Assembly (NCBI GenBank): GCA_041609895.1
Contig: JBFIPX010000102.1
Location: forward strand, 1 to 11,038
Reading direction: 5' to 3'
DNA: 11,038 nt
Origin: JAHHLP01 sp041609895
GTDB lineage: Bacteria > Bacteroidota > Rhodothermia > Rhodothermales > JABDKH01
Both the position numbers and the translations under genes were made by a program. The notes under the pieces were generated by a model. The model did not search any database. It saw nothing but the letters and a program-made list of their open reading frames with translations, and was not told where the DNA came from. Positions 1 to 7,752 of the stretch are shown here, piece after piece; position 1 is the stretch's first letter; every line of letters starts with the position of its first letter.

Positions 1-10
1 ACTGAGCTAC

Positions 11-30
11 AGGCCTGAAACGGCCTTATT
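11..30. terminator. possible short terminator hairpin ahead of the EamA gene
   Basis: AGGCC at 11-15 pairs with GGCCT at 22-26 around a six-base loop, and TTATTATAAT follows. This could end a gene lying left of the window. The stem has only five pairs and the tail is not a pure T run, so the call is weak. The TATAAT at 30-35 matches a sigma-70 -10 box exactly, but the sequence 17 bases upstream (CTACAG) is no -35 box. The rest of the first 137 bases shows no gene that I can support. Confidence 0.2.
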
Positions 31-137
31 ATAATGTATAACACATCGCGGGATCTGCGTTAGACAGCTTTTCACGTTCATGGCCGCAGCCCAGTAGATG
101 CCCCACCGGCCCCAACTTCAGTGTACTTGACAGTCTG

Positions 138-995
138 ATGGCAACCTCCCCCCGCGGGACAACTTACATGTTTCTTGCCGCGGTCTTTTTCAGCATCATG
201 ACCGTCTTTGTGAAGATGCTGGACACAAGACTTCCTGCGTCGGAGGTGGTCTTCGTGCGCAGCGTGATCTCGCTGGTTATCACAAGCTACATGCTTCGGC
301 ACGCTGGTTTCTCGGCATTTGGCAATCGGCGCGGACTATTGCTGCTTCGCGGCCTTGTTGGATTTGCCGCTCTGGTCTGCTTCTTCTATGCCATCCCGCG
401 AATGCCATTGGCTGACGTAACCGTCATCCAGTACACAAACCCCGTTTTTGTTGCGATCCTTGCGGCCATCTTTCTCAGTGAGGGTATCCGACAACGAGAG
501 GTGGTCAGCGTCGCGCTGAGTCTGGCGGGCGTGGTTGCGATTTCGCGACCCGCATTCATCTCGAAAATCAGTTCGGTCGACTTTGACTTGCTTACCGCTG
601 GGATTGCCTTGGCGGGTGCGGTTTTGGCGGCAGGTGCCTATACATTGGTCCGCAAGTTGCGCGAGACGGAGGACCCGTTGGTGGTCGTTTTATACTTTCC
701 GCTGGTGTCTGTGCCGGCAGCGGTCCCATTGATGTGGAACGACATGGTGTGGCCGACGCCACACGAGTGGCTTCTGCTTGCAGGAATTGGAATCACCACT
801 CAGATCGCACAGATATTCCTCACGAAGGGGCTGCATGCCGAGCGTGCGGCGCGCGCAACGGCTGTGTCCTACATCCAAATAGTTTTTGCGACGCTCTGGG
901 GTGTGGTTTTCTTTCAGGAGGTACCTGACGTTGTTACCGTGGCCGGCGGATTGCTTGTAGTAATCGGGATCGCGTTTGTGAGCCGGAAAGCGTGA
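138..995 (+). CDS. EamA-family (drug/metabolite transporter superfamily) membrane protein
   Basis: This is an integral inner-membrane permease of 285 residues, the usual DMT/EamA size. It has about ten hydrophobic helices arranged as two EamA repeats, roughly residues 11-137 and 152-282. The first repeat carries the typical pattern NPVFVAILAAIFLSE (101-115) followed by a glycine-rich helix (GVVAI, 131-135). The second repeats it as SYIQIVFATLWGVVFFQE (244-261) followed by AGGLLVVIG. Family members export or import small metabolites such as amino acids or nucleotides; the substrate cannot be read from sequence. The frame is open back to position 42, but ATG at 138 is the first in-frame ATG, GTG or TTG. 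No Shine-Dalgarno site precedes it, and a second ATG at 168 is a less likely start because it would trim the basic N-terminal lead. The next gene lies 132 bases downstream on the same strand and may be transcribed separately. Confidence 0.88.
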   Translation: MATSPRGTTYMFLAAVFFSIMTVFVKMLDTRLPASEVVFVRSVISLVITSYMLRHAGFSAFGNRRGLLLLRGLVGFAALVCFFYAIPRMPLADVTVIQYTNPVFVAILAAIFLSEGIRQREVVSVALSLAGVVAISRPAFISKISSVDFDLLTAGIALAGAVLAAGAYTLVRKLRETEDPLVVVLYFPLVSVPAAVPLMWNDMVWPTPHEWLLLAGIGITTQIAQIFLTKGLHAERAARATAVSYIQIVFATLWGVVFFQEVPDVVTVAGGLLVVIGIAFVSRKA

Positions 996-1049
996 GTGAC
1001 GGTCTCGATCGATCTGTCCAAATGCAAGGACGTACTATTGTGTGTGGTC

Positions 1050-1065
1050 GTGAAAGAATATTCAC
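1050..1065 (+). terminator. weak stem-loop in the 132-base gap between the two plus-strand genes
   Basis: GTGAA at 1050-1054 pairs with TTCAC at 1061-1065 around a six-base AT-rich loop, followed by the T-rich stretch TTTAGTTTCGTT. It lies 54 bases after the EamA stop and 62 bases before the next start, where a weak terminator would be expected. The stem has only five pairs with two GC pairs, so it may be chance. No convincing promoter for the next gene was found in this gap. Confidence 0.2.
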
Positions 1066-1127
1066 TTTAGTTTCGTTCTGTAGTTGATGCCAAAATCAAG
1101 TGTTGCGCAGACGATACAGACCGAGAC

Positions 1128-2639
1128 ATGGCAGGCCTACTCAGATCATACCCCGCCCAGACTCTAGTAGTCGTCTCCGCCGCAACTTATATCGCTCTAA
1201 CACCCTTAATCCCAGAGTCTGTTACTCTTCCACAGTATGATGCTAAGCGCATAGTACAGATTATCCTCCTCGTTGCTACGGCAGGCAGCATCATGGTGCT
1301 GTCTGGGCTGCGATCAGATGTTGTCACCGCGTGGAGACGGTTAAGCGGTTTAACACGATACGGTCTTCTCGTTGTTCTAGCAATCGGAATAGTGTCGTCG
1401 GCATTATCAAATGATCCTGCACACGCGTTCCTTGAGGTATCCCACCTTACTCTTCTTGGCGCACTATGTATTACCGTTGCGTCGCTGGCGAAGGATCGTC
1501 CACAAGAGTGTTGTCGACTCGTAGTTTGGCTTCTGTTTTTCGGAGCACTCATCTATACGGTATTGTTTCTTCGAGACTATTTGTACAGCCAACTCGATTT
1601 GACATATAGCTTTCGACGCGGCCAAGTCGATGGCTTGTGGCCGGACGGAGAGTTTCTTGGCTACACTCACCGTCGAATCTTCAATCACGTCCAGACACTT
1701 GCAATCCCGTTCCTGGCATTGCCGGCGTTGTGGGCTCAGCGGAAGCCCAACTCAACAAGCCTCATTATGTTACTAGTGGCTTCGAGTTGGTGGGTTATGG
1801 TCTTTGCAAGCGGTGCTCGAGGAACGTTGGTCAGCAGTCTTATCGCCTTCTTCCTCACCTTCTTTCTACTACGCCGGGCGGCTCTACGTTACTACGGCTA
1901 CAATGCCTTGGCATTCGTTGTTGGGCTCGCTGCTTTCTATGTGTTGTTCATTGTAATGGGAGAAACGCTGGCGAGCTCTCTTGATCAGCGAAATCTCGCC
2001 ACGACTTCCGGACGTATCGGCTTTTGGAAACATGCATACGAACTGTTTAATACCAGTCCAGTATTTGGCATCGGACCAATGCATTATGCTCGATTTCATC
2101 CCCTTTGGGCAGCAAGTCCACACAGTTCTCTCATACAGATATTGACAGAATGGGGACTCATGGCAGCCGTCCTTGTGGTGGCTGTATCAGTACGCGGTGT
2201 TGTTCAACTCGGGCGCCAGCTTATCTACTCTCTGTCCGACATTCCAGAGTATCTCGATGCAGCACTACTCACCAGCGTCCTCGCGGCCCTTGGCCACAGT
2301 ATGCTTACTGGTCTCCTTGTCAGTCCGCCTGGACAAACAGCCTTAGCCTTGGTGCTCGGTCTTGCGGTCGGGGTGACGCTGAACGCCAAAGGCGACTACC
2401 AAGGATCAACCCGACGGCAAAGCGAAACTTCCAAGAGACAGGCCACCGCGATCGCGGTTCTTTTGTCAATAGTTGTCGTAACTGAATGCTCCCTCTCGCT
2501 CAAGAGTTTTCAGGGCCGCGAGGAGCGACGCCTTTCAGCAACTAGTCAGAATATCGACCACCGCCGGCTACCCCGCTTCTGGAATTGGGGCTGCATCATG
2601 GATTATTCGGAAGCGAATGTCGACTCCAGCGTACGGTGA
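1128..2639 (+). CDS. O-antigen ligase/polymerase-like (Wzy_C/WaaL superfamily) membrane protein
   Basis: This is a polytopic inner-membrane protein of 503 residues, about 11-13 predicted helices, in the usual 400-520 residue range of the family. Members either polymerise O-antigen or other glycan units on undecaprenyl diphosphate (Wzy) or transfer finished glycans to lipid A core (WaaL) on the periplasmic side. Visible hallmarks in order are FNHVQTLAIPFLALP (185-199), SGARGT (228-233), TSGRIGFWKHA (293-303) leading into GIGPMHYA (314-321), the periplasmic-loop signature PHSSLIQILTEWG (331-343), GHSMLTGLLVSPPGQT (389-404), and PRFW (482-485) near the C-terminus. ATG 1128 is preceded by CCGAGAC, not a real Shine-Dalgarno. 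The gene looks poorer in GC than its neighbours (roughly 45-52% in sampled lines) and uses more TTA, CTA and AGA codons, which is common for surface-glycan genes and may mean transfer. No glycosyltransferase or flippase gene is adjacent. Ligase and polymerase cannot be told apart from sequence alone. Confidence 0.85.
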   Translation: MAGLLRSYPAQTLVVVSAATYIALTPLIPESVTLPQYDAKRIVQIILLVATAGSIMVLSGLRSDVVTAWRRLSGLTRYGLLVVLAIGIVSSALSNDPAHAFLEVSHLTLLGALCITVASLAKDRPQECCRLVVWLLFFGALIYTVLFLRDYLYSQLDLTYSFRRGQVDGLWPDGEFLGYTHRRIFNHVQTLAIPFLALPALWAQRKPNSTSLIMLLVASSWWVMVFASGARGTLVSSLIAFFLTFFLLRRAALRYYGYNALAFVVGLAAFYVLFIVMGETLASSLDQRNLATTSGRIGFWKHAYELFNTSPVFGIGPMHYARFHPLWAASPHSSLIQILTEWGLMAAVLVVAVSVRGVVQLGRQLIYSLSDIPEYLDAALLTSVLAALGHSMLTGLLVSPPGQTALALVLGLAVGVTLNAKGDYQGSTRRQSETSKRQATAIAVLLSIVVVTECSLSLKSFQGREERRLSATSQNIDHRRLPRFWNWGCIMDYSEANVDSSVR

Positions 2640-2687
2640 CCATTCTTGTATCGGCAGCGTTGCAAAGCGACCGTCGCGGCCGCCGCG
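2640..2687. other. convergent intergenic gap with a GC-rich hairpin
   Basis: This 48-base gap separates the ends of two convergent genes. CGCGG at 2675-2679 pairs with CCGCG at 2683-2687 across a three-base loop, directly against the parE stop codon. The hairpin could help stop transcription from either side, but neither strand has a T tract after it, so a factor-independent terminator is not supported. Confidence 0.25.
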
Positions 2688-4631
2688 CTACAAGTCCAAC
2701 TCCTCCACGTCGGCTGCATTCTCCATGATGAATGCAAAACGCGGCGATGAGTCCTTGCCCATCAAATCGCTGATTGTGTTTTCGGTGGTGAGACGGTCGC
2801 CCTCCGGGATGGACACTTGAAGCAGCCTTCGCTTCTCAGGATCTAACGTAGTCTCACGCAGGGTTGCTGGCATCATCTCACCCAGACCTTTGAATCGCTG
2901 GATGTCGATCTTGATGTCCTTGCGCTTCTTGCGTAGGTCCGCCGTGATCTTCTCGCGATCCGATTCGTCGAGTGCCCAGAAGGTCTCCTTGCCGGCGTCG
3001 AGGCGATACAGCGGGGGCTGGGCGATGTAGACGTAGCCCTCGTCGATTAGCGGCCGCATGTAACGGTAGAGGAAGGTCAAGAGCAAGGTGGCGATGTGAT
3101 GACCGTCCGAGTCAGCGTCCATCAGAAGGATCACTTTGTGATAGCGCAGGTGATTCAGATTCAGTTGGTCGCCGATTCCGCAGCCCAGCGCCTGCACGAT
3201 GTTCGACAGTTCCTTGTTGGCCTGCACCTTCGCCAACGTCGCCTGCTCCGCGTTAAGTACCTTCCCGCGAAGAGGCAGGATGGCCTGATGATGACGATCG
3301 CGTCCCTGCTTGGCTGAGCCACCAGCGGAATCACCTTCTACGATAAAGAGCTCGCTCTCAGAAGGATCCGTCGATGAACAGTCGGCGAGCTTGCCCGGCA
3401 GATTTAGCCGGTGGCTAATGCTCGTCTTGCGACGAACGGTTCGCGCCGCAGCCCTACTCGCGATGCGGGCCCGCGCCGACTGGATTACGCGCGCTGCGAT
3501 CGCTTCTCCTGTGGACGGATGTGCGTTCAGATACTGCTCGAGTTCAAGACGCAAGGCCCCTACGATCAAGGACCGAGCTTCCGGGTTGTTAAGCTTCTCC
3601 TTGGTTTGTCCTTGAAACTGCGGGTCCACCATGAACAGATTAATAATCGACACCAACCCTTCCCGAATATCGTCGGCCGTTATGTCAACTCCCTTCGGAA
3701 GTAGATCGTGCGTGTCCATATAAGCGCGAATGGCGCTGCGGACAGCATCCTTCAGGCCTTGCTCGTGTGTTCCTCCATCAACCGTAGGAATTCCGTTGAC
3801 ATACGAAATGGTCGTCTCCCGGGGAGCTTCCGTCCACTGAAGTGCAATCTCAACGCGAGCCCCGGCCAGCATTCGATCCTGACGGACGATGAAAGGATCC
3901 TGCTGAACGACACGCAGTCCTCCATCACTGACGACTTTCTCCAGAAACTCGGCGATGCCTCCTTCGTGCTTGAACTCAAATCGTTCTCCCGATTGTTCGT
4001 TGACGAAGATGATCCGGAGATCACTGTTCAGGTATGTTTTGACCTCCAGTCGCTCTCGAATCAGGTCGGAATCAAACTCGACCGTGTCGAAAATCTCAGT
4101 GTCGGGGCGAAAGAAGATGCTGGTTCCGGATCCACGCGTTTTGCCGCTGACCTTCTTCAGCTTGTTCCTCGGCTTCCCGCGTGAATACTTCTGCTGATAC
4201 TTGGCGCCGTCTCGCTTGACCGTAGCGACCAGTTCCTCCGAGAGAGCATTGACGACGGAGGAACCGACGCCGTGCAGACCTCCCGATGTGATATAGTTGG
4301 AGCTGTCGAATTTACCGCCGGAGTGAAGCGTCGTTAGGATCAACTCCAGAGTGGGAATCTTCTTCTTCGGGTGAATATCGACCGGGATTCCTCGTCCGTT
4401 GTCGGTGATCGTAACGCTTTGTCCGTCGCGATGCAGGGTCACCTCAATTTGCGACGCGTATCCATTGGTGGCCTCGTCCACCGCATTATCGACGAGCTCC
4501 CACAGCAGGTGATGTAGTCCGGGTCTACCAGTGCCCCCGATGTACATGCCCGGTCGTTTGCGGACGGGTTCGAGTCCTTCGAGGACCTGGATGTCCTTGC
4601 CGGTGTACGTGCTGGTCAAGACCTCTGCCAT
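2688..4631 (-). CDS. parE: type IIA DNA topoisomerase subunit B, probably topoisomerase IV subunit B
   Basis: This is the ATPase and Toprim subunit of a heterotetrameric topoisomerase that passes one DNA duplex through another. At 647 residues it is close to E. coli ParE (630) and much shorter than E. coli GyrB (804). The GHKL ATPase domain shows ELVDNAVDEA (45-54, general base E45, Mg-binding N49), TDNGRGIP (76-83) and GGLHGVGSSVVNA (117-129). The transducer lysine is in QTKEKLNN (K345). The Toprim domain shows EGDSAGGSAKQGR (432-444, catalytic E432) and the metal triad DADSD (505-509). The tail has QRFKGLGEM (578-586). PLRGK (453-457) and DADSDG are ParE-like, where GyrB usually has PLKGK and DADVDG; the C-terminus (FAFIMENA) is more GyrB-like, so the gyrase alternative is not fully excluded. 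The ATG lies ten bases after the parC stop, with only a G-rich stretch at the parC end as a possible ribosome site. It is the last gene of the block and is surely co-expressed with parC. Confidence 0.93.
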   Translation of the reverse strand: MAEVLTSTYTGKDIQVLEGLEPVRKRPGMYIGGTGRPGLHHLLWELVDNAVDEATNGYASQIEVTLHRDGQSVTITDNGRGIPVDIHPKKKIPTLELILTTLHSGGKFDSSNYITSGGLHGVGSSVVNALSEELVATVKRDGAKYQQKYSRGKPRNKLKKVSGKTRGSGTSIFFRPDTEIFDTVEFDSDLIRERLEVKTYLNSDLRIIFVNEQSGERFEFKHEGGIAEFLEKVVSDGGLRVVQQDPFIVRQDRMLAGARVEIALQWTEAPRETTISYVNGIPTVDGGTHEQGLKDAVRSAIRAYMDTHDLLPKGVDITADDIREGLVSIINLFMVDPQFQGQTKEKLNNPEARSLIVGALRLELEQYLNAHPSTGEAIAARVIQSARARIASRAAARTVRRKTSISHRLNLPGKLADCSSTDPSESELFIVEGDSAGGSAKQGRDRHHQAILPLRGKVLNAEQATLAKVQANKELSNIVQALGCGIGDQLNLNHLRYHKVILLMDADSDGHHIATLLLTFLYRYMRPLIDEGYVYIAQPPLYRLDAGKETFWALDESDREKITADLRKKRKDIKIDIQRFKGLGEMMPATLRETTLDPEKRRLLQVSIPEGDRLTTENTISDLMGKDSSPRFAFIMENAADVEELDL

Positions 4632-4641
4632 TACGCTTTAC

Positions 4642-6978
4642 CTATCCCCTGCTCTTTCCGTTAAGTCGAACCTCGATGGGCTCGACGATAACTCGGTTGA
4701 TCCCGCCGCGCTTAATGATGGCTCGCCCTTTGTTACCCCGGTTGGCTACGCTGAACTTGGTCGTGCGGACAACCTCACGACGACCGCGTGAAGTTTCGAC
4801 TTCCAGACCCTGGCGGGCAGCTGAAGAAAGTGCAAATCCGATTAGCTCGTCCCCTTTTGACAGGCGCATTGCGATCACACCCTTTGCCGCCGTTTTGACG
4901 ACCGAGATCTGGCTGACGGGAAAAATGAGAACGTTACCGCCCCGTGAGGCAAGACAAACGTTCTCGTCGCCCGCCGAAATGTAGGCGGCAACGACGACCT
5001 GCCCCTTTGCCAAACGCATGTACATGCGACCATTCTTCGTTGACGGCTCCTCAAATCCGGACGCAGGTATCCTGACCGCTAAGCCTGCGGACGAGACGGC
5101 TACGATATGAGGGCCATCCGGATCTGCCGACGTCTCGTCGCCAAACAGGTCGGTGGACTCTGAATGGTCGGATGCAACCTCTGGCAGGACACGGTCGTCC
5201 ATTGACACGACGCCGACCACTCGTTCGCGATCACTGAAATCAAACAGTTTTTGGACGGGGTCACCATGTCCCGTCGTCGAAGGTAGCTCGTCGATGCGTA
5301 GCGTGTACGCCTTGCCATAGCTCGATAGGAAGCAGATTGATGAGCGCGTGGATCCGGGAAGAACCCAACCGATCTCATCTCCTTCACGAACGCGAATGCT
5401 TGAGAGATCCGTGTAGGATCGTTGTCGCTTTACCCAGCCATCGCGCGTGACGATCACTGCTACATCCTCATCGACGATGTAGTCTTCCTCCGAATATTCA
5501 AGCTTGCGATCAGGCCCGCCAACGACTGTGCGTCGTTCGTCGGAAAACGTCGATCGAACCTTCTTCAGCTCTTCTCTCACCAGTTTCCAACGAGCATCCT
5601 CGTCGTCAAGCAGATCGCGAATATCGGCCGCGCGGGCCTCTTTCTCTTCCAATTCCTGCCGGATCGCATCTATCTCCATACGGGAAAGCTTATACAGCTT
5701 GATCTCGAGAATCGCGTCCGCCTGGACGTCGTCAAGCTTGAATCGATGCATGAGGCGTTGGGCGGCGTCGGCCTTGTTTTCGGACGAACGGATGATGCGA
5801 ATCGCCTCGTCGAGAGCATCAAATACTTTCTCGAAGCCGCGGAGAACGTGGATGCGCTTCTCCAGTTGCTCCAGCTCGTGTTGAAGGCGCCGCGTCACGA
5901 CTTCGAGACGGAAAGCCAGGAACTGCTTCAGAATGGTCTTCAAGTTGACCTTCGAAGGCGTACAAACATCCGTACCCGCATTGGGAAGCAAGCAGGTCAT
6001 GTTGACGTGAAAGCGAATCTGCAACGGCGTATGCTTGAACAGGTACGCCATGGCCGCCTCCGAATTCGCACCACGCTTCAGCTCGAGTACAATCCTAACG
6101 GTTTCTGTCGATTCATCCCGGATATCGACGAGTTGTGGAACGCGGCCACGCATGATGTGGTCGGCAATCGATTCAATCAGACTGCTCTTCGTCACGCCGT
6201 AAGGAATCGAAGTGATGATTGCGCGGGACTTGCCCTCCATCTCGAACTCGCCGCGTATCTCGACTGGCCCTTCGCCCTGCTCGTAGATCTGCAGGAGTGA
6301 TTCCGGATCATTTAGAATGCGACCGCCAGTGGGAAAATCGGGCGCCGGTACGTACTTGTTCACCAGTGTCGACGTCCGCGCATCAGGAGATCCGATCAGG
6401 TGGATGGCAGCGCTGATCACCTCCTTCAAGTTGTGAGGCGGTATGTTTGTCGCCATCCCGACGGCAATGCCCGTGGCTCCATTCACCAGCAGGTTCGGGT
6501 ACTGAGCGGGCAAAACAACGGGCTCGTTCAGTGAACCATCGAAGTTGGGGCGAAAGTCTACTGTTTGCCGTCTGATCTCCTCCAGAAGGGTGATCGCGAG
6601 CGGACGGAGCTTGACCTCCGTATAGCGCATGGCAGCCGGGCTGTCGCCGTCGAGAGAGCCAAAATTTCCCTGCCCATCAACCAGCGGAGCACGGAGCGAA
6701 AAGTCCTGGGCCATTCGGACCATCGCGTCATATATGGCTGTATCGCCATGCGGATGGTACTTGCCCATTACCTCACCGACAACGGCGGCGCTCTTGCGGT
6801 GGCGTGCCTCGGGATAGAGACGCAGATTGGCGTACATCGCGTACAGAATCCGTCGTTGCACCGGCTTCAGTCCGTCGCGAATGTCCGGAAGCGCGCGGCT
6901 GGTAATAACGGACAATGCGTAGTTGAGGTATCGATCACGCGCCGTTTCGTACAGCGGTATTACATCGACGACAGGCAT
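4642..6978 (-). CDS. parC: type IIA DNA topoisomerase subunit A, probably topoisomerase IV subunit A
   Basis: This is the DNA breakage-reunion subunit, 778 residues against 752 for E. coli ParC and 875 for E. coli GyrA. The winged-helix core carries DGLKPVQRRILYAM (35-48), KYHPHGDTAIYD (73-84) and AAMRYTE (115-121), with catalytic Tyr119 after Arg118. The quinolone-region residues are Thr80 and Asp84, equivalent to E. coli GyrA 83 and 87; Thr at the first site is natural in some species. The tower follows, with GATGIAVGMATNIPPHN (167-183) and IPYGV (258-262), then a charged coiled coil (about 365-475) and a beta-pinwheel C-terminal domain (about 500-770). The first blade has no QRRGGKG GyrA box; only NRGNKG (746-751) in the last blade resembles one, which favours decatenation over negative supercoiling. 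An acidic, Ser-rich insertion sits at about 594-622. The ATG has no Shine-Dalgarno site. The gene lies 94 bases after the AlbA_2 gene and ten before parE. Confidence 0.93.
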   Translation of the reverse strand: MPVVDVIPLYETARDRYLNYALSVITSRALPDIRDGLKPVQRRILYAMYANLRLYPEARHRKSAAVVGEVMGKYHPHGDTAIYDAMVRMAQDFSLRAPLVDGQGNFGSLDGDSPAAMRYTEVKLRPLAITLLEEIRRQTVDFRPNFDGSLNEPVVLPAQYPNLLVNGATGIAVGMATNIPPHNLKEVISAAIHLIGSPDARTSTLVNKYVPAPDFPTGGRILNDPESLLQIYEQGEGPVEIRGEFEMEGKSRAIITSIPYGVTKSSLIESIADHIMRGRVPQLVDIRDESTETVRIVLELKRGANSEAAMAYLFKHTPLQIRFHVNMTCLLPNAGTDVCTPSKVNLKTILKQFLAFRLEVVTRRLQHELEQLEKRIHVLRGFEKVFDALDEAIRIIRSSENKADAAQRLMHRFKLDDVQADAILEIKLYKLSRMEIDAIRQELEEKEARAADIRDLLDDEDARWKLVREELKKVRSTFSDERRTVVGGPDRKLEYSEEDYIVDEDVAVIVTRDGWVKRQRSYTDLSSIRVREGDEIGWVLPGSTRSSICFLSSYGKAYTLRIDELPSTTGHGDPVQKLFDFSDRERVVGVVSMDDRVLPEVASDHSESTDLFGDETSADPDGPHIVAVSSAGLAVRIPASGFEEPSTKNGRMYMRLAKGQVVVAAYISAGDENVCLASRGGNVLIFPVSQISVVKTAAKGVIAMRLSKGDELIGFALSSAARQGLEVETSRGRREVVRTTKFSVANRGNKGRAIIKRGGINRVIVEPIEVRLNGKSRG

Positions 6979-7072
6979 GTGTGGTGGGCAATAACGGAGT
7001 TCACAGTGGGACTTCCAAGATAAGAAAATCGCACGGCAATGTTATCTGCAGTGGCTTCGTGACCCCGCCACG
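6979..7072 (-). promoter_or_regulatory. 94-base intra-block gap upstream of parC with an inverted repeat
   Basis: This is the longest gap inside the minus-strand block. GTGGC at 7051-7055 and GCCAC at 7067-7071 form a five-pair stem with an eleven-base loop immediately after the AlbA_2 stop. On the minus strand, TATCTTGG (7022-7015) matches seven of eight positions of the Bacteroidota -7 motif TAnnTTTG and lies 36 bases before the parC ATG, but no clear TTTG -33 partner is seen. A separate parC-parE promoter here is possible but unproven. Confidence 0.2.
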
Positions 7073-7720
7073 TTAGACCCGCTCGGCAACAGTGAAATAG
7101 TCCTTGGTTTCCGTCGGGTGCAAAATCAGAATGTCCGCCCGCGTAAGAAGAACGAGCGTGCGAGAAGCCGATCGAAGTGAGATGTTTGCGATCTTGGCGA
7201 ACTGGTCCACGGTGATACGACCGTAAGCTTCCAGATAGCGCATGAGCGTGTGTTCCTTATCTCCAAACTCAAACATCACATCGTCTTCCCGGCGGCGATG
7301 CTTCATTAGCCTGACCGCTTCGCGGCTGGCGACAACGCTCTTGTCCCGCACACGAAGGTATGGCGTCCGCTCCGTCCCTCCGGGCTCAACAAGATAGTGC
7401 GGCTTTTGACTACTCGACTTCACCCATACTGAAATCACGTCTCGCCGACGGGAAATCTGGATGCGCTCGAGCTCAATCTCGACCTTGGGCTCGCAGTAGT
7501 TGTCCAGAGCGTCTCGCAACGAGTATATCTCCTCGTCCGCATCACGCACTCCCAAAATTGTCCCGCTGTCGTCTACGCCAAGAAGAAGATGTCCACCAGC
7601 GCCGTTAGCGAATGCGATCACCTCCTTGGCAAGTCGTCCAGCTTCCGGAACCCGTCGTTTGAATTCCAGATGCTGCCCCTCACCTATCGAGACAAGTCTT
7701 TGAAGCTCCTGATGGGTCAT
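7073..7720 (-). CDS. AlbA_2 (Schlafen-type) domain protein with C-terminal winged helix, putative DNA-binding regulator
   Basis: From ATG 7720 the product has 215 residues and no signal peptide or membrane segment, so it is cytoplasmic. Residues about 10-130 match the AlbA_2 family pattern: GEGQHLEFKRR (13-23), AFANGAGGHLLLGVDDSG (36-53) followed by ILGV, then KPHYLV and TPYLRVRDKS (119-128). AlbA_2 domains are associated with nucleic-acid binding and often sit in predicted transcription regulators. Residues about 155-215 form a short helical segment with ITVDQFAKIANISLRSASR (169-187), resembling a winged helix-turn-helix; there is no ATPase domain after AlbA_2, unlike many larger relatives. 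An in-frame ATG at 7780 would add 20 basic residues and overlap the gpsA end, but the family similarity starts right after Met21 of that version, so 7720 is preferred. The gene lies 32 bases after gpsA and is transcribed with it. Its target is unknown; autoregulation of the block or a role in DNA metabolism are guesses. Confidence 0.78.
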   Translation of the reverse strand: MTHQELQRLVSIGEGQHLEFKRRVPEAGRLAKEVIAFANGAGGHLLLGVDDSGTILGVRDADEEIYSLRDALDNYCEPKVEIELERIQISRRRDVISVWVKSSSQKPHYLVEPGGTERTPYLRVRDKSVVASREAVRLMKHRRREDDVMFEFGDKEHTLMRYLEAYGRITVDQFAKIANISLRSASRTLVLLTRADILILHPTETKDYFTVAERV

Positions 7721-7752
7721 ACTCACTACAGCGAAATATCGCCGCGGCCAAC

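Noticed and set aside
30..35. A perfect TATAAT -10 box near the left edge
   Set aside because: No acceptable -35 box lies 16-18 bases upstream, and the likely organism group does not rely on this consensus, so I do not call a promoter.
127..132. A perfect TTGACA -35 box just before the EamA start
   Set aside because: A matching -10 box would have to fall inside the coding sequence at about 150-155, which is a C/G run, so this is probably chance.
3708..4184. A 158-codon open frame on the plus strand opposite parE
   Set aside because: It is antisense to the conserved ATPase and transducer region of parE and shows no recognisable domain.
5422..6300. A 292-codon open frame on the plus strand opposite parC
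   Set aside because: It is fully antisense to a well-conserved topoisomerase gene, its product matches no family I recognise, and long antisense frames are common opposite GC-rich coding sequence.
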